A DNA stretch of 12,897 nt from CAYTNY01 sp964439215 (GCA_964439215.1 CAYTNY010000064.1:1-12897); one strand, 5' to 3'. Positions 1 to 7,099 are shown, counted from the stretch's first letter. Made by a program: numbers and translations. Notes: generated by a model not told the origin, from the sequence alone.

Positions 1-33
1 ACATACTCTATCCTCCCCCATAGAGGTGGAGGG
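1..33. repeat. Dispersed hairpin repeat, left copy (cut by window start)
   Basis: The first 33 bases are identical to 3810-3842. Within them CCTCCCCC and GGTGGAGG form an imperfect 8-bp stem (one mismatch) around ATAGA. The right-hand copy has a further inverted repeat on its left, so this copy is probably truncated by the contig edge. The identity ends at base 34 (T here, A in the other copy). It is probably a small non-coding intergenic repeat of the REP/MITE kind; no transposase is present. Confidence 0.75.
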
Positions 34-230
34 TATACTAATTCCCTCTACCTCGGCGAGCAAAGGATGAATGCTTGCATGCTTTGCCGGTATTTACTTT
101 AAATATAATCAAAAAAATACCAAAAAAGAATTAGAGAGAGTTGTATTTCGATGTATTTCCGGATGATTTAGTTGTTGCAATTCATTTTACACTTCAGAAG
201 TTCTGATCGCAGTTATATTACAGCCCCGGA
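34..230. other. Intergenic stretch without recognised gene
   Basis: AT-rich sequence between the dispersed repeat and the nrd terminator. The short open frame from 172 on the plus strand runs into nrdG antisense and has no ribosome binding site. A weak hairpin (GCAAAG at 60-65 with CTTTGC at 82-87, plus 3 more pairs after a mismatch) has no T-run on either side. I see no RNA gene. Confidence 0.5.
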
Positions 231-264
231 AAAACTAAAATGTTTTCAAGCCGCTGAAAACATT
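231..264 (-). terminator. Intrinsic terminator of the nrd operon
   Basis: AATGTTTTCA (239-248) and TGAAAACATT (255-264) form a perfect 10-bp stem around a 6-nt loop. Read on the minus strand it is followed by TTAGTTTTT. It starts a few bases after the nrdG stop codon (270-272), which is where a rho-independent terminator of the operon should be. The stem is AT-rich, so strength is uncertain. Confidence 0.7.
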
Positions 265-269
265 GCTTC

Positions 270-971
270 TTATCCGACCTTTTCTGCGTTATACACTTTA
301 ACTTCCGGAATGTATTTCTCCGCGGTTTCCGCCATAGCCTCTATTGTTTCATACGAATAAGGCTCTACCGCCCGCATCATCTTTTTATAAGTATTTTCGT
401 TTGAATACTGCTGAAGGATATATTTTTCCGCCCCTTTTATAATACCGCATATTTTTTCGATATCTTCCTCATTAACGAGCCCCGGCACAACAGTGGTCCT
501 GAACTCATAATGTATTCCCGAGTTCATAATAAGCGTTATTGATCTCAGGATTTTTTCAAGGTCAACCTCTGCTCCGGCTGCCATTGAGTATTTTTCCGGC
601 GATGATTTTATATCCATCGCGAAATAATCAACAGCTTTTTTTTCTGTCATTTCCTCTATAACTTCCGGTTTATGGCCGTTTGTATCAAGCTTTACAAGAA
701 GCCCGTATTTTTTAATTTTAAGCGCAAAATCCACAATATCTTTATGCAGCGAAGGTTCGCCGCCGGTCAGGGTTACCGCATCAATAAAATTTTTCCTGTT
801 TTCAATTTCACTCAGAATATAATCAGTATCAAGCGTTTTGATATTCTTATCCACGAGGTCCTTGTTGTGGCAGTAAGGGCATTTAAAATTACACGGTGAA
901 GTATATACTATAGCTGTTATTTTCCCCGGAAAATCTATAACTGATGTACCGTTAAAGCCGTTTATTATCAT
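270..971 (-). CDS. nrdG: Anaerobic ribonucleotide reductase activating enzyme (radical SAM)
   Basis: A radical-SAM activase that uses a [4Fe-4S] cluster and S-adenosylmethionine to abstract hydrogen from the glycine of class III ribonucleotide reductase, making the glycyl radical. Seen: the cluster motif CNFKCPYC with Cys27, Cys31 and Cys34 in a CxxxCxxC pattern, then the SAM-binding LTGGEPSLH. At 233 aa it fits the longer NrdG2-type activases (related to pyruvate-formate-lyase activases) rather than the shorter E. coli-type NrdG. It is the last gene of the nrd operon, 27 nt after the small glycyl-radical gene. The start at 971 is preceded by GGCGGGAAA, a modest ribosome binding site. Because the radical glycine lies on a separate small protein here, NrdG's substrate should be that subunit or its complex with NrdD. 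Confidence 0.93.
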   Translation of the reverse strand: MIINGFNGTSVIDFPGKITAIVYTSPCNFKCPYCHNKDLVDKNIKTLDTDYILSEIENRKNFIDAVTLTGGEPSLHKDIVDFALKIKKYGLLVKLDTNGHKPEVIEEMTEKKAVDYFAMDIKSSPEKYSMAAGAEVDLEKILRSITLIMNSGIHYEFRTTVVPGLVNEEDIEKICGIIKGAEKYILQQYSNENTYKKMMRAVEPYSYETIEAMAETAEKYIPEVKVYNAEKVG

Positions 972-998
972 TTTCCCGCCTGTTCTTCAGAAATAAAT

Positions 999-1202
999 TT
1001 AATTTACCGTTTCTTTTACAGACGGTTTCTGTGATTCAAATGTTTCTCTGTCCAGAAATTCTTCCTGTTTGCCGTTGTTCCACTGTTTAACCGGCCTGAA
1101 ATATCCTACTATCCTGCTGTAGATTTCGCATTCAGAGCCTTTAACTTCCTGCAGCTGTTTTTCAAGTTCAGCCACCCTTAGTTTCATTTCTTCTTTGCTC
1201 AT
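999..1202 (-). CDS. Separate glycyl-radical subunit of anaerobic ribonucleotide reductase
   Basis: A 67-aa protein that matches the extreme C-terminus of class III ribonucleotide reductases: CEIYSRIVGYFRPVKQWN at residues 25-42, then GKQEEFLDRETF. Family knowledge: the glycine in the R-(I/V)-x-G-Y motif carries the stable radical; here it is Gly33. The preceding NrdD frame lacks this segment, so the enzyme is encoded in two pieces. I chose the ATG at 1202, not the open-frame start at 1295, because AAGGAGGA sits at ideal distance before it and the longer form would overlap the end of nrdD with a lysine/arginine-rich, unfamily-like peptide. Residues 1-22 form a predicted helix with a 4-3-4-3 hydrophobic pattern (Met6, Val10, Leu13, Leu17, Val20), a possible coiled coil. 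The gap from the nrdD stop is 14 nt, so the two are almost certainly co-translated. It is analogous to GrcA/YfiD, the detached glycyl-radical domain of pyruvate formate-lyase, but here no intact domain remains on the big subunit. Confidence 0.88.
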   Translation of the reverse strand: MSKEEMKLRVAELEKQLQEVKGSECEIYSRIVGYFRPVKQWNNGKQEEFLDRETFESQKPSVKETVN

Positions 1203-1216
1203 GTGTTCCTCCTTGT

Positions 1217-3259
1217 TTACATCTGTATTTTTTCGTTTAATTCGTTTATCTCTTTTTTGATATTCTGCTCCGCGTCTTTTTTGCATATCGGACACTCTCT
1301 TTTTTCACCGGCTATATATCCGTGAACCGGACATACACTGAACGTCGGAGAAAGCGTATAATAAGGAATACGGTATTTTTCCGCGATTTTTCTCACCAGT
1401 ACTTTGGTTGACTCTATATTGCTTATGCGCTCGCCGAGAAATATATGAAAAACCGTACCGCCTGTATATTTTGTCTGTATCGGATCCTGATGTTCAAGCG
1501 CCTTGAACACATCATTTGTATAAAAAACAGGGAGCTGCGTGGAATTCGTATAATAAGGCTCCTTTGTTCCCATCTGCTTTATCATCGGAAACTTTTCCCT
1601 GTCTATTCTTGCCAGCCTGTACGAGGTGCCTTCCGCCGGTGTTGCCTCAAGATTAAACAGGGCTCCGGTTTCCTCCTGATACTCCATTAATTTGTCCCTC
1701 ATGAATTCCAGAACCTCCACGGTAAACGCACTGCCTTCCTCTGTTGTTATGTCTTTATCCATAAAATTCAAAAGCGCCTCGTTCATTCCTATAAGCCCTA
1801 TTGTCGCAAAATGATTGGCCCAGTATTTTCCGTGGCGTTCGTGTATATTGTTCAGATAATGCTTTGAATAAGGATAAAGCCCGAGTGACGTCAGCTTTTC
1901 AAGCATTTTTCTTTTTATTTCAAGCGACTCCTTTGCAATCTCCATAAGAAAAAGAAGTTCTTTAAAAAAGCCTTCTTTGTCTCCTTTAAACTTATATCCC
2001 AGCCTCGGCAGATTCATTGTGACAACGCCTATGGATCCGGTCAGCGGATTTGAACCGAACAGTCCGCCGCCTCTTTTCCTCAGCTCCCTGTTATCAAGCC
2101 TGAGCCTGCAGCACATGGAGCGCGCATCATCGGAACTCATATCAGAATTTACAAAATTGGCAAAATACGGAATTCCGTACTTTGCCGTCATTTCCCATAC
2201 AGGATCAAGAACCGGATTATCCCAGTCAAAATCCGGTGTTACATTATATGTGGGTATGGGGAAAGTGAATATTCTTCCTTTCGCGTCCCCTTCAAGCATT
2301 ACTTCCGCAAACGCTCTGTTTATTATGTACACTTCCTCCTGATAATCCCCGTAAACAGAATCCTGTATTTCACCGCCGATCACAACCGCTTCATCTTTCA
2401 TATTCCCCGGAACAACAAGATCCATTGTAATATTGGTAAAAGGCGTCTGGAACCCCACTCTTGTGGGAATGTTCATGTTAAAAACAAATCTTCTTACCGC
2501 TCTTTTCACTCCTTCATAGCTTAATTTTTCATGCCGTATAAAAGGAGCAAGCAGCGTATCAAAATTCGCAAAAGCCTGGGCTCCGGCGGCCTCGCCCTGC
2601 AGGGTATAAAAGAAATTGACTATCTGACCAAGCGCGGATTCAAAATGCGAAGGAGGCGCGGATTCTATTTTTCCTTCCACACCGCCGAATCCTTTTGTCA
2701 AAAGATCCTTAAGATCCCAGCCGCAGCAATAAACCGAAAGCAGTCCGAGATCATGTATGTGTATATCGCCTGATGTGTGAGCTTCTTTTATTTCCGGAGT
2801 ATAAATTTTATTCAGCCAGTAAGTTGATGTCATTATGGATGACACATGGTTGTTAAGCCCCTGAAGAGAATAACTCATATTTGAATTTTCTTTGATTCTC
2901 CAGTCAAGTTTTCTCAGGTAATCATCTATCATGGAAGTTGATTCTTCCATCAGATCCTTTACTTCCCTGAGTTTGCTGTGCTGGTCCCTGTAAAGAATAT
3001 AAGATTTTGCGATTGTATTATAGCCGTTGTTTAAAAGTGTTGTTTCAACTATATCCTGGATATTTTCCACGGTAGGAACTCTGCCGTCTTTATAAACAAC
3101 ATCAAGAATTGATACAACCTGCGCCGCTGTTTTTTCCGCTTCTTCCGGCGCCTCGGTTTTATTCGCTTTAAAAGCTTTATGGATCGCATCCGTAATCTTT
3201 TTCTTGTCAAAAGCCGCCAGGTCTCCATTACGCTTTAAAACATACTGAATTTTGCCCAT
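1217..3259 (-). CDS. nrdD: Anaerobic ribonucleoside-triphosphate reductase, catalytic chain lacking the glycyl-radical tail
   Basis: Reduces ribonucleoside triphosphates to deoxyribonucleotides in the cytoplasm without oxygen. Residues about 3-95 form an ATP-cone (KRNGDLAAFDKKKI...; allosteric activity switch). The rest is the ten-stranded barrel core, with candidate active-site cysteines at Cys178/Cys179 (VYCCGWDL) and Cys383/Cys384 (SMCCRLRL) and the family stretch GGGLFGSNPLTGSIG. Near the C-terminus Cys643, His646, Cys656 and Cys659 (CPVHGY...CPIC) make the zinc-binding motif. In ordinary NrdD the YSRIxGYxRPV glycyl-radical peptide follows at once; here the chain instead continues with about 20 helix-forming residues (Ile667, Ile671, Leu674, Ile678 in heptad spacing) and stops at 680. 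The missing peptide is the next gene. The start at 3259 has AGGGGAG upstream. It is the first gene of the operon, behind a strong promoter and NrdR-like boxes. Confidence 0.95.
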   Translation of the reverse strand: MGKIQYVLKRNGDLAAFDKKKITDAIHKAFKANKTEAPEEAEKTAAQVVSILDVVYKDGRVPTVENIQDIVETTLLNNGYNTIAKSYILYRDQHSKLREVKDLMEESTSMIDDYLRKLDWRIKENSNMSYSLQGLNNHVSSIMTSTYWLNKIYTPEIKEAHTSGDIHIHDLGLLSVYCCGWDLKDLLTKGFGGVEGKIESAPPSHFESALGQIVNFFYTLQGEAAGAQAFANFDTLLAPFIRHEKLSYEGVKRAVRRFVFNMNIPTRVGFQTPFTNITMDLVVPGNMKDEAVVIGGEIQDSVYGDYQEEVYIINRAFAEVMLEGDAKGRIFTFPIPTYNVTPDFDWDNPVLDPVWEMTAKYGIPYFANFVNSDMSSDDARSMCCRLRLDNRELRKRGGGLFGSNPLTGSIGVVTMNLPRLGYKFKGDKEGFFKELLFLMEIAKESLEIKRKMLEKLTSLGLYPYSKHYLNNIHERHGKYWANHFATIGLIGMNEALLNFMDKDITTEEGSAFTVEVLEFMRDKLMEYQEETGALFNLEATPAEGTSYRLARIDREKFPMIKQMGTKEPYYTNSTQLPVFYTNDVFKALEHQDPIQTKYTGGTVFHIFLGERISNIESTKVLVRKIAEKYRIPYYTLSPTFSVCPVHGYIAGEKRECPICKKDAEQNIKKEINELNEKIQM

Positions 3260-3300
3260 GCAACGCTCCCCTTTTCTTTTTTATTTTTATGATTTCGTGG

Positions 3301-3328
3301 ATTATAACACCAGCCTGTTTTTTGTCAA
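3301..3328 (-). promoter_or_regulatory. Sigma-70-type promoter of the nrd operon
   Basis: On the minus strand TTGACA (3323-3328) and TATAAT (3301-3306), both perfect consensus hexamers, are separated by 16 bp. Transcription should start around 3294, leaving a leader of about 35 nt with the GGGGAG ribosome binding site. This is the strongest promoter in the window. Confidence 0.85.
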
Positions 3329-3367
3329 GAAAAAAGAACAAGATATTGCGATTTTTTTTTCTTTCAA

Positions 3368-3477
3368 ACACAATATATGGTATTGTCTTTTATCTGTCAA
3401 CACTTTTTTTTATAAAAATCACATAATATATGGTATTTTCCCACATCTCAATCGCTCAAAACACCTATATATTGTGG
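3368..3477. promoter_or_regulatory. Three NrdR-box-like palindromes upstream of nrdD
   Basis: NrdR represses ribonucleotide reductase genes by binding paired boxes close to acaCwATATaTwGtgt. Three 16-bp matches are visible: 3368-3383 (ACACAATATATGGTAT), 3421-3436 (ACATAATATATGGTAT) and 3462-3477 (CACCTATATATTGTGG). They match the consensus at roughly 12-14 of 16 positions and keep the AT core. Start-to-start spacings are 53 and 41 bp, near 5 and 4 helical turns, which would put the boxes on one face of the DNA. They lie upstream of the -35 element rather than over it. No nrdR gene is in the window. Confidence 0.7.
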
Positions 3478-3780
3478 TTTTTTTGCATATCACAAGCCTT
3501 TAATGCCCTGAAATCAGTTGTTTTATATAGCATTTCACCCAAAAACCCCATAAAACAAGGCCTTACGCAGTTTTTATTCAAGCAACCCATCAAAAAAAAA
3601 CTTTTTGGATATATTTAAAAAGAGTTTATTTTTTTCCTGTTTTCCGAAAACACAATGCCCGAGTCCTTGGAATAGTAGTTCAAGGTTAAAAGAACAAAAT
3701 TCAAAAAAGCAAACCCGGATTTTCGGGCGGGCGTTAATGTATGCTTCAGCCGGTCCAGCCGCTGCTTAACCCCCTCCAAG
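3478..3780. other. Intergenic stretch without recognised gene
   Basis: About 300 bases of AT-rich sequence between the nrd control region and the inverted repeat. Short open frames on both strands lack ribosome binding sites, and their translations are low-complexity or unlike any family I know. CCCG/CGGG at about 3715-3729 makes only a 4-bp stem. I see no gene, tRNA or riboswitch here. Confidence 0.5.
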
Positions 3781-3842
3781 AGTATGTAACAGGCAAAAGA
3801 CCGCCTGTAACATACTCTATCCTCCCCCATAGAGGTGGAGGG
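3781..3842. repeat. Inverted repeat joined to the right copy of the dispersed hairpin repeat
   Basis: AGTATGTAACAGGC (3781-3794) and GCCTGTAACATACT (3803-3816) pair over 14 bp with one central mismatch around an 8-nt loop. This runs directly into the 33-bp unit 3810-3842, which is identical to bases 1-33 and has its own small hairpin. The composite of two hairpins resembles a palindromic intergenic repeat element. It has no coding potential, and no flanking target duplication is evident. Confidence 0.75.
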
Positions 3843-3884
3843 AGAGGGAGAAAACAAAACCGAATTCCTGCGCCTGCTCCGCCC

Positions 3885-3919
3885 TTGCACTTTGCACTTG
3901 GAACCTGGAACTCGAAACT
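3885..3919. repeat. Degenerate 7-bp tandem repeat, five units
   Basis: Five consecutive heptamers end in AC(T/C): TTGCACT twice, then TGGAACC, TGGAACT and CGAAACT. The first two are identical and the rest share the A-C-(T/C) tail. It sits in the non-coding space 5' of the HD-domain gene. Confidence 0.6.
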
Positions 3920-3957
3920 ATTCTTCCTCCCTTGCTTTTATGCTCTTCACATAGTAT

Positions 3958-3963
3958 TATAAT
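3958..3963 (+). promoter_or_regulatory. Possible -10 element for the HD-domain gene
   Basis: TATAAT lies 22 nt before the ATG, allowing a very short leader with the GGAGG ribosome binding site. No good -35 hexamer stands at 16-18 bp; the nearest TTGCTT (3932-3937) is 20 bp away. The call is therefore weak. Confidence 0.3.
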
Positions 3964-3984
3964 AAAAAATCAACGGAGGATTTT

Positions 3985-4611
3985 ATGAACCCGCAGGATT
4001 CAATAAAAAAATACAGAGAATTTCTTTCACGGATATCTTCAAGAAAAGGCGTAAAAGAACTCGCGTCATATCTTGAAAAACACGGTTATTTAACCGCGCC
4101 TGCTTCCACAAAATTTCACCTGTGCGTTGAGAGCGGGCTTATAATGCATTCAATAAGCGTCTGTGAAACAGCGTTAAAAATAAAGGAAGCTCTGGCGCCT
4201 TCTTATCCGGACAGCGCCGTAATACTCTGTTCGCTGTTTCATGACGCTCATAAAGCAACCGACGGCTTTGAAAACGAGACATACCAGAAAAATTCCTCGT
4301 TTTCAAAAGAAAAACAACCTTATTTTTGGAATAAAAAACAGCTGAGTTTTTCCGGCGCGCACAAAAGCCTGCTTTTGATTTCTAAATTTGTGGACCTTTC
4401 AAAGGAAGAAATGCAGGCAATCGCATATCACGACGGCCCTTATGTTCCGTCGTTTGAAGATATAAAATACGGGCTTTATCCTCTTACTCTTATAATTCAC
4501 TCCGCGGATCTTTGGTCCACGCGTTTTATGGAAGATTTAAAAGACCCCGAATACGATGATACGGTTTTTTTAAAGGACGCTCCGTCCGGAAAACCGGATA
4601 CTCTTTTTTAA
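3985..4611 (+). CDS. HD-domain metal-dependent phosphohydrolase family protein
   Basis: A 208-aa cytoplasmic protein with the metal-binding signature of the HD superfamily: His55 (LIMHSISV), His86-Asp87 (SLFHDAHKA), a further His149-Asp150 (AYHDG) and His172...Asp175 (IHSADLWST). HD proteins hydrolyse phosphate esters, often of nucleotides or nucleotide second messengers; the substrate cannot be told from sequence. There is no attached GGDEF, RelA/SpoT synthetase or response-regulator domain, and it lacks the HD-GYP motif. The start has GGAGG at good spacing. It is the only plus-strand gene in the window, alone between two minus-strand units and convergent with the downstream secreted-protein gene (9 nt between stops). 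A small hairpin overlaps its last codons. Confident on fold, not on function. Confidence 0.85.
   Translation: MNPQDSIKKYREFLSRISSRKGVKELASYLEKHGYLTAPASTKFHLCVESGLIMHSISVCETALKIKEALAPSYPDSAVILCSLFHDAHKATDGFENETYQKNSSFSKEKQPYFWNKKQLSFSGAHKSLLLISKFVDLSKEEMQAIAYHDGPYVPSFEDIKYGLYPLTLIIHSADLWSTRFMEDLKDPEYDDTVFLKDAPSGKPDTLF
4585..4609 (+). terminator. Possible terminator overlapping the end of the HD gene
   Basis: TCCGG (4585-4589) and CCGGA (4594-4598) form a 5-bp GC-rich stem with an AAAA loop, followed after a few bases by TTTTTT. It lies within the last codons of the gene. The stem is short, so it may be weak. Confidence 0.45.
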
Positions 4612-4620
4612 AAAATATTT

Positions 4621-5337
4621 TTATTCTCCGGCATATGTCCAGGCTATATCTTTTCTGTATTCCGCGAGTTCTTCTTTGAAATTTTCCAGGCTTTCTTCGG
4701 ATATTTCAGGCAGGCTTTCGCTTTCATCCGGCGGATATATATAAAAAGTCCCTTTTTTCTTTTTCAGTTCCGTTTCAAATACAACAATAACAGGATCGCC
4801 CGAAAACCGCCTGAAAATAAATTCCCACGGCATTTTAAACGTTCTGAGGCGCTTTACATTATTTTCTTTTTCCGGATCAAAGCCGGAATACGCAAGCAGA
4901 AATTTCTTATTCATCCCTTTTTCCGCTCCGTCATTTACCAGCAGAAAAATTTCAGGATTCCTGTTTTTCGAGGGTTTTTTGACCGTCAGATAAACAACCG
5001 GATCCCTTATATAATCTATTCCCGCCTCTATAACACCTCTTGTCTTTTCGCTTCCTTTCACAACATCCACCGAAATTATCTGTTTCGGTTTGCCTTCTTT
5101 TCCGTAATTTTCCGGCTGCCTGACTATATAAGGCACTACCATTTCCGGAGTTCCGTCACCGTCAAGATCCGCGGGAATAGTATATCCAACGGCTCTTTCC
5201 CCGGCCGGGCTCAAAACCATTACGGGATTCTGGTCCGCATCCGCGTATTGCTCTGCAAATTCATACGGTCCTGCCGCTGTCTGCACAGCCGCCGCAGATA
5301 TCATTAGAGCCGCTGCTATAATTTTAATTTTATTCAT
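4621..5337 (-). CDS. Secreted protein of unknown function with a DxDxDG motif
   Basis: A 238-aa protein not assigned to a named family. Residues 1-22 look like a Sec signal peptide (Lys-rich start, Ala/Ile/Met core, likely cleavage near QTAAG). Residues 56-67 (ADLDGDGTPEMV) resemble the calcium-binding loop of VCBS/FG-GAP repeats, but only one such unit is visible, so a full beta-propeller is not supported. The remainder alternates beta-like stretches with Lys/Glu-rich loops; there are no transmembrane helices after the signal and no lipobox cysteine. The start is preceded by AAAGGAG. It follows the TonB-dependent receptor gene by 13 nt, so it is probably co-transcribed and periplasmic or surface-exposed, perhaps working with that receptor. 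This partnership is inferred from position only. Confidence 0.75.
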   Translation of the reverse strand: MNKIKIIAAALMISAAAVQTAAGPYEFAEQYADADQNPVMVLSPAGERAVGYTIPADLDGDGTPEMVVPYIVRQPENYGKEGKPKQIISVDVVKGSEKTRGVIEAGIDYIRDPVVYLTVKKPSKNRNPEIFLLVNDGAEKGMNKKFLLAYSGFDPEKENNVKRLRTFKMPWEFIFRRFSGDPVIVVFETELKKKKGTFYIYPPDESESLPEISEESLENFKEELAEYRKDIAWTYAGE

Positions 5338-5350
5338 TGCTTCTCCTTTA

Positions 5351-7099
5351 TCAATAAACCGCGGTTATGCCGGCTTCAAAGTACCTTCCGGCCGCGGGTA
5401 TTCCCGGGATTTCTTTAAAATAAGAATTAAATATATTTTCTCCCTTTAAAAAAACCTCAAACACATCCCGGAATTTCCGCGAAACTTTTATATCCGCCGC
5501 GCTGAAATAATCATCCCGGCTGTCGTAATTTTTATAGCCGTAAATAAACGCTGCCCGGCATTTTAGAATTTCAAATTCAACACCAAGATCCAGTTTGTTT
5601 CTGAGATTTGTAATTCCGTATTTTGATATATATGAATTTTCGGCGTATGAGTCCGTGTATGTATAATCAGCGTAAAAATCAAAAAATTTCACGGGAAACC
5701 CCGCCGAAACCGTATACCCGGCAGTATTTATTTTTCCTATGTTCTTTATTTTCCATATATTTTCCGATTCATCTTCTTTTTCCCAGTCTATAATATCCAG
5801 CCCTCTTTTTATAAAACCTTCCGCCCTGAACCCTATCGCCCCTATATCAATATTAAAACCTGTATTAAAACTTTTTATTTTTTCCGGTTTTAACTCAGGA
5901 CTGCCTTTATTAAGAGGACTGTCATAATACAGTTCCGTAAAATTCGGATGCCTTAAAGAATGCGCGTAAGATATATAAGCATCCATAAACGGCATTATGT
6001 CATATTCCAGCAGCAAAGAAGGAACAAATCCCCACTCCCCGCCTTCGTGGTTTTTTTCAGCTCCGAATTTCAATTTTGCCTCCCAGTTTCTCCCCGGCTG
6101 AAAAGAACAATCCGCCGATATAGCGGACCTGAAACGGTAATGATTCCCCATACCCGAACTTTGCATTTCATCCCTGTTTATATTATATGCCGCACTGCCT
6201 CTTATATTTTGTGAAATATCCCTGCTGTATTTCAGATTTATCCCGTATGTCCCGGTAGTATGCCTGTTGCTATAATAGGAAGGATCCGAATCCGCAAGTA
6301 TAAAACGGTCATAATGGCTTCTGAAATAGACATCCGCCCGCAGTCCTTTCATAGGCTCCGCGGAAAAAGCCATATATTTTGTTATTACAAATTCTCTTGA
6401 ATCCATTCCGGCTCCCGGAGTATAAAAATCATATGCCCCGTAATCTTTTTCATCAAAACCCAGGGTGAAGCGGTATATATCTCCGTAACCGGCCTTAAAA
6501 AAGAAAGTCTTCGTTATATAATCAGTGCCTTCAGAATATCCCGCACTTGAAGCCGTTTCCCCGCTTAATGAAAAACCGAACTTATTTATTTTTTTCATCA
6601 TTAAAAATGTGTTTTGAAATGTATTATGCGATCCATATACGGAACGGTACTTGAATTCGTTTTTTACAGGCTTTTTTGTATCTATGCTTATTCCTCCGGA
6701 ATAACTGTCCGCGCCGGATATTAAAGCCGGTTTTTTATGTATGGTTATCCCCGAAATATCAAGGATCGTCGCGGGAATATCAAAATTATAGTGTCCTGTC
6801 TGCGGGTCATTTATTCTGACTCCGTCCAGAAACACCGCTGTCTGTTCAAAAGACCCGCCCAAAACAGAAATATCAGCCTGGATTTTTGAAAAACTTCTGC
6901 TGACGGCATTTATCTCCGAAAGTCCGGATAAAATATCCGGTATGGAATTATATCCGTTTTTTTCTATATTCTCTGCTTTTACGGTGTAATTATAAGGCCT
7001 GCTTTCATCCGCGCCTTCCACAAATATATTAATTGAAGAATACGCATAAGCCATTGAACATAAAAAAACAAACAAACCCGTAAAAATGTTTTTTTTCAT
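5351..7099 (-). CDS. TonB-dependent outer-membrane receptor
   Basis: A 582-aa outer-membrane transporter. Residues 1-19 are a signal peptide ending MAYA. Residues about 35-142 form the plug domain: NGYNSIPDILSGLSEINAVS, then VFLDGVRINDPQTGHYNFDIPA and SGADSYSGGISIDTKKP are characteristic plug motifs. From about 148 to the end, alternating aromatic/polar strands form the barrel, including the receptor-type stretch YISYAHSLRHPNFTELYYDSP. The chain ends in Tyr582, as outer-membrane proteins usually do. Its length matches BtuB-type receptors, not the much longer SusC type, and no susD-like gene is near. The ligand is unknown: cobalamin, iron chelates and small saccharides are all possible. No cobalamin riboswitch is evident in the 250 nt upstream. 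The ribosome binding site is AGGGAG. It is the first gene of a two-gene unit. Confidence 0.9.
   Translation of the reverse strand: MKKNIFTGLFVFLCSMAYAYSSINIFVEGADESRPYNYTVKAENIEKNGYNSIPDILSGLSEINAVSRSFSKIQADISVLGGSFEQTAVFLDGVRINDPQTGHYNFDIPATILDISGITIHKKPALISGADSYSGGISIDTKKPVKNEFKYRSVYGSHNTFQNTFLMMKKINKFGFSLSGETASSAGYSEGTDYITKTFFFKAGYGDIYRFTLGFDEKDYGAYDFYTPGAGMDSREFVITKYMAFSAEPMKGLRADVYFRSHYDRFILADSDPSYYSNRHTTGTYGINLKYSRDISQNIRGSAAYNINRDEMQSSGMGNHYRFRSAISADCSFQPGRNWEAKLKFGAEKNHEGGEWGFVPSLLLEYDIMPFMDAYISYAHSLRHPNFTELYYDSPLNKGSPELKPEKIKSFNTGFNIDIGAIGFRAEGFIKRGLDIIDWEKEDESENIWKIKNIGKINTAGYTVSAGFPVKFFDFYADYTYTDSYAENSYISKYGITNLRNKLDLGVEFEILKCRAAFIYGYKNYDSRDDYFSAADIKVSRKFRDVFEVFLKGENIFNSYFKEIPGIPAAGRYFEAGITAVY

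Noticed and set aside
999..1295. Longer version of the glycyl-radical small protein starting at 1295
   Set aside because: It overlaps the nrdD coding region and adds a basic peptide unlike the family; the internal ATG at 1202 has a near-perfect ribosome binding site.
1977..2342. Plus-strand open frame inside nrdD
   Set aside because: Antisense shadow of the highly conserved nrdD coding sequence.
3615..3962. Overlapping short open frames on both strands (3615-3890 minus, 3741-3962 plus)
   Set aside because: They cover the inverted and dispersed repeats, have no ribosome binding sites and no recognisable protein features.
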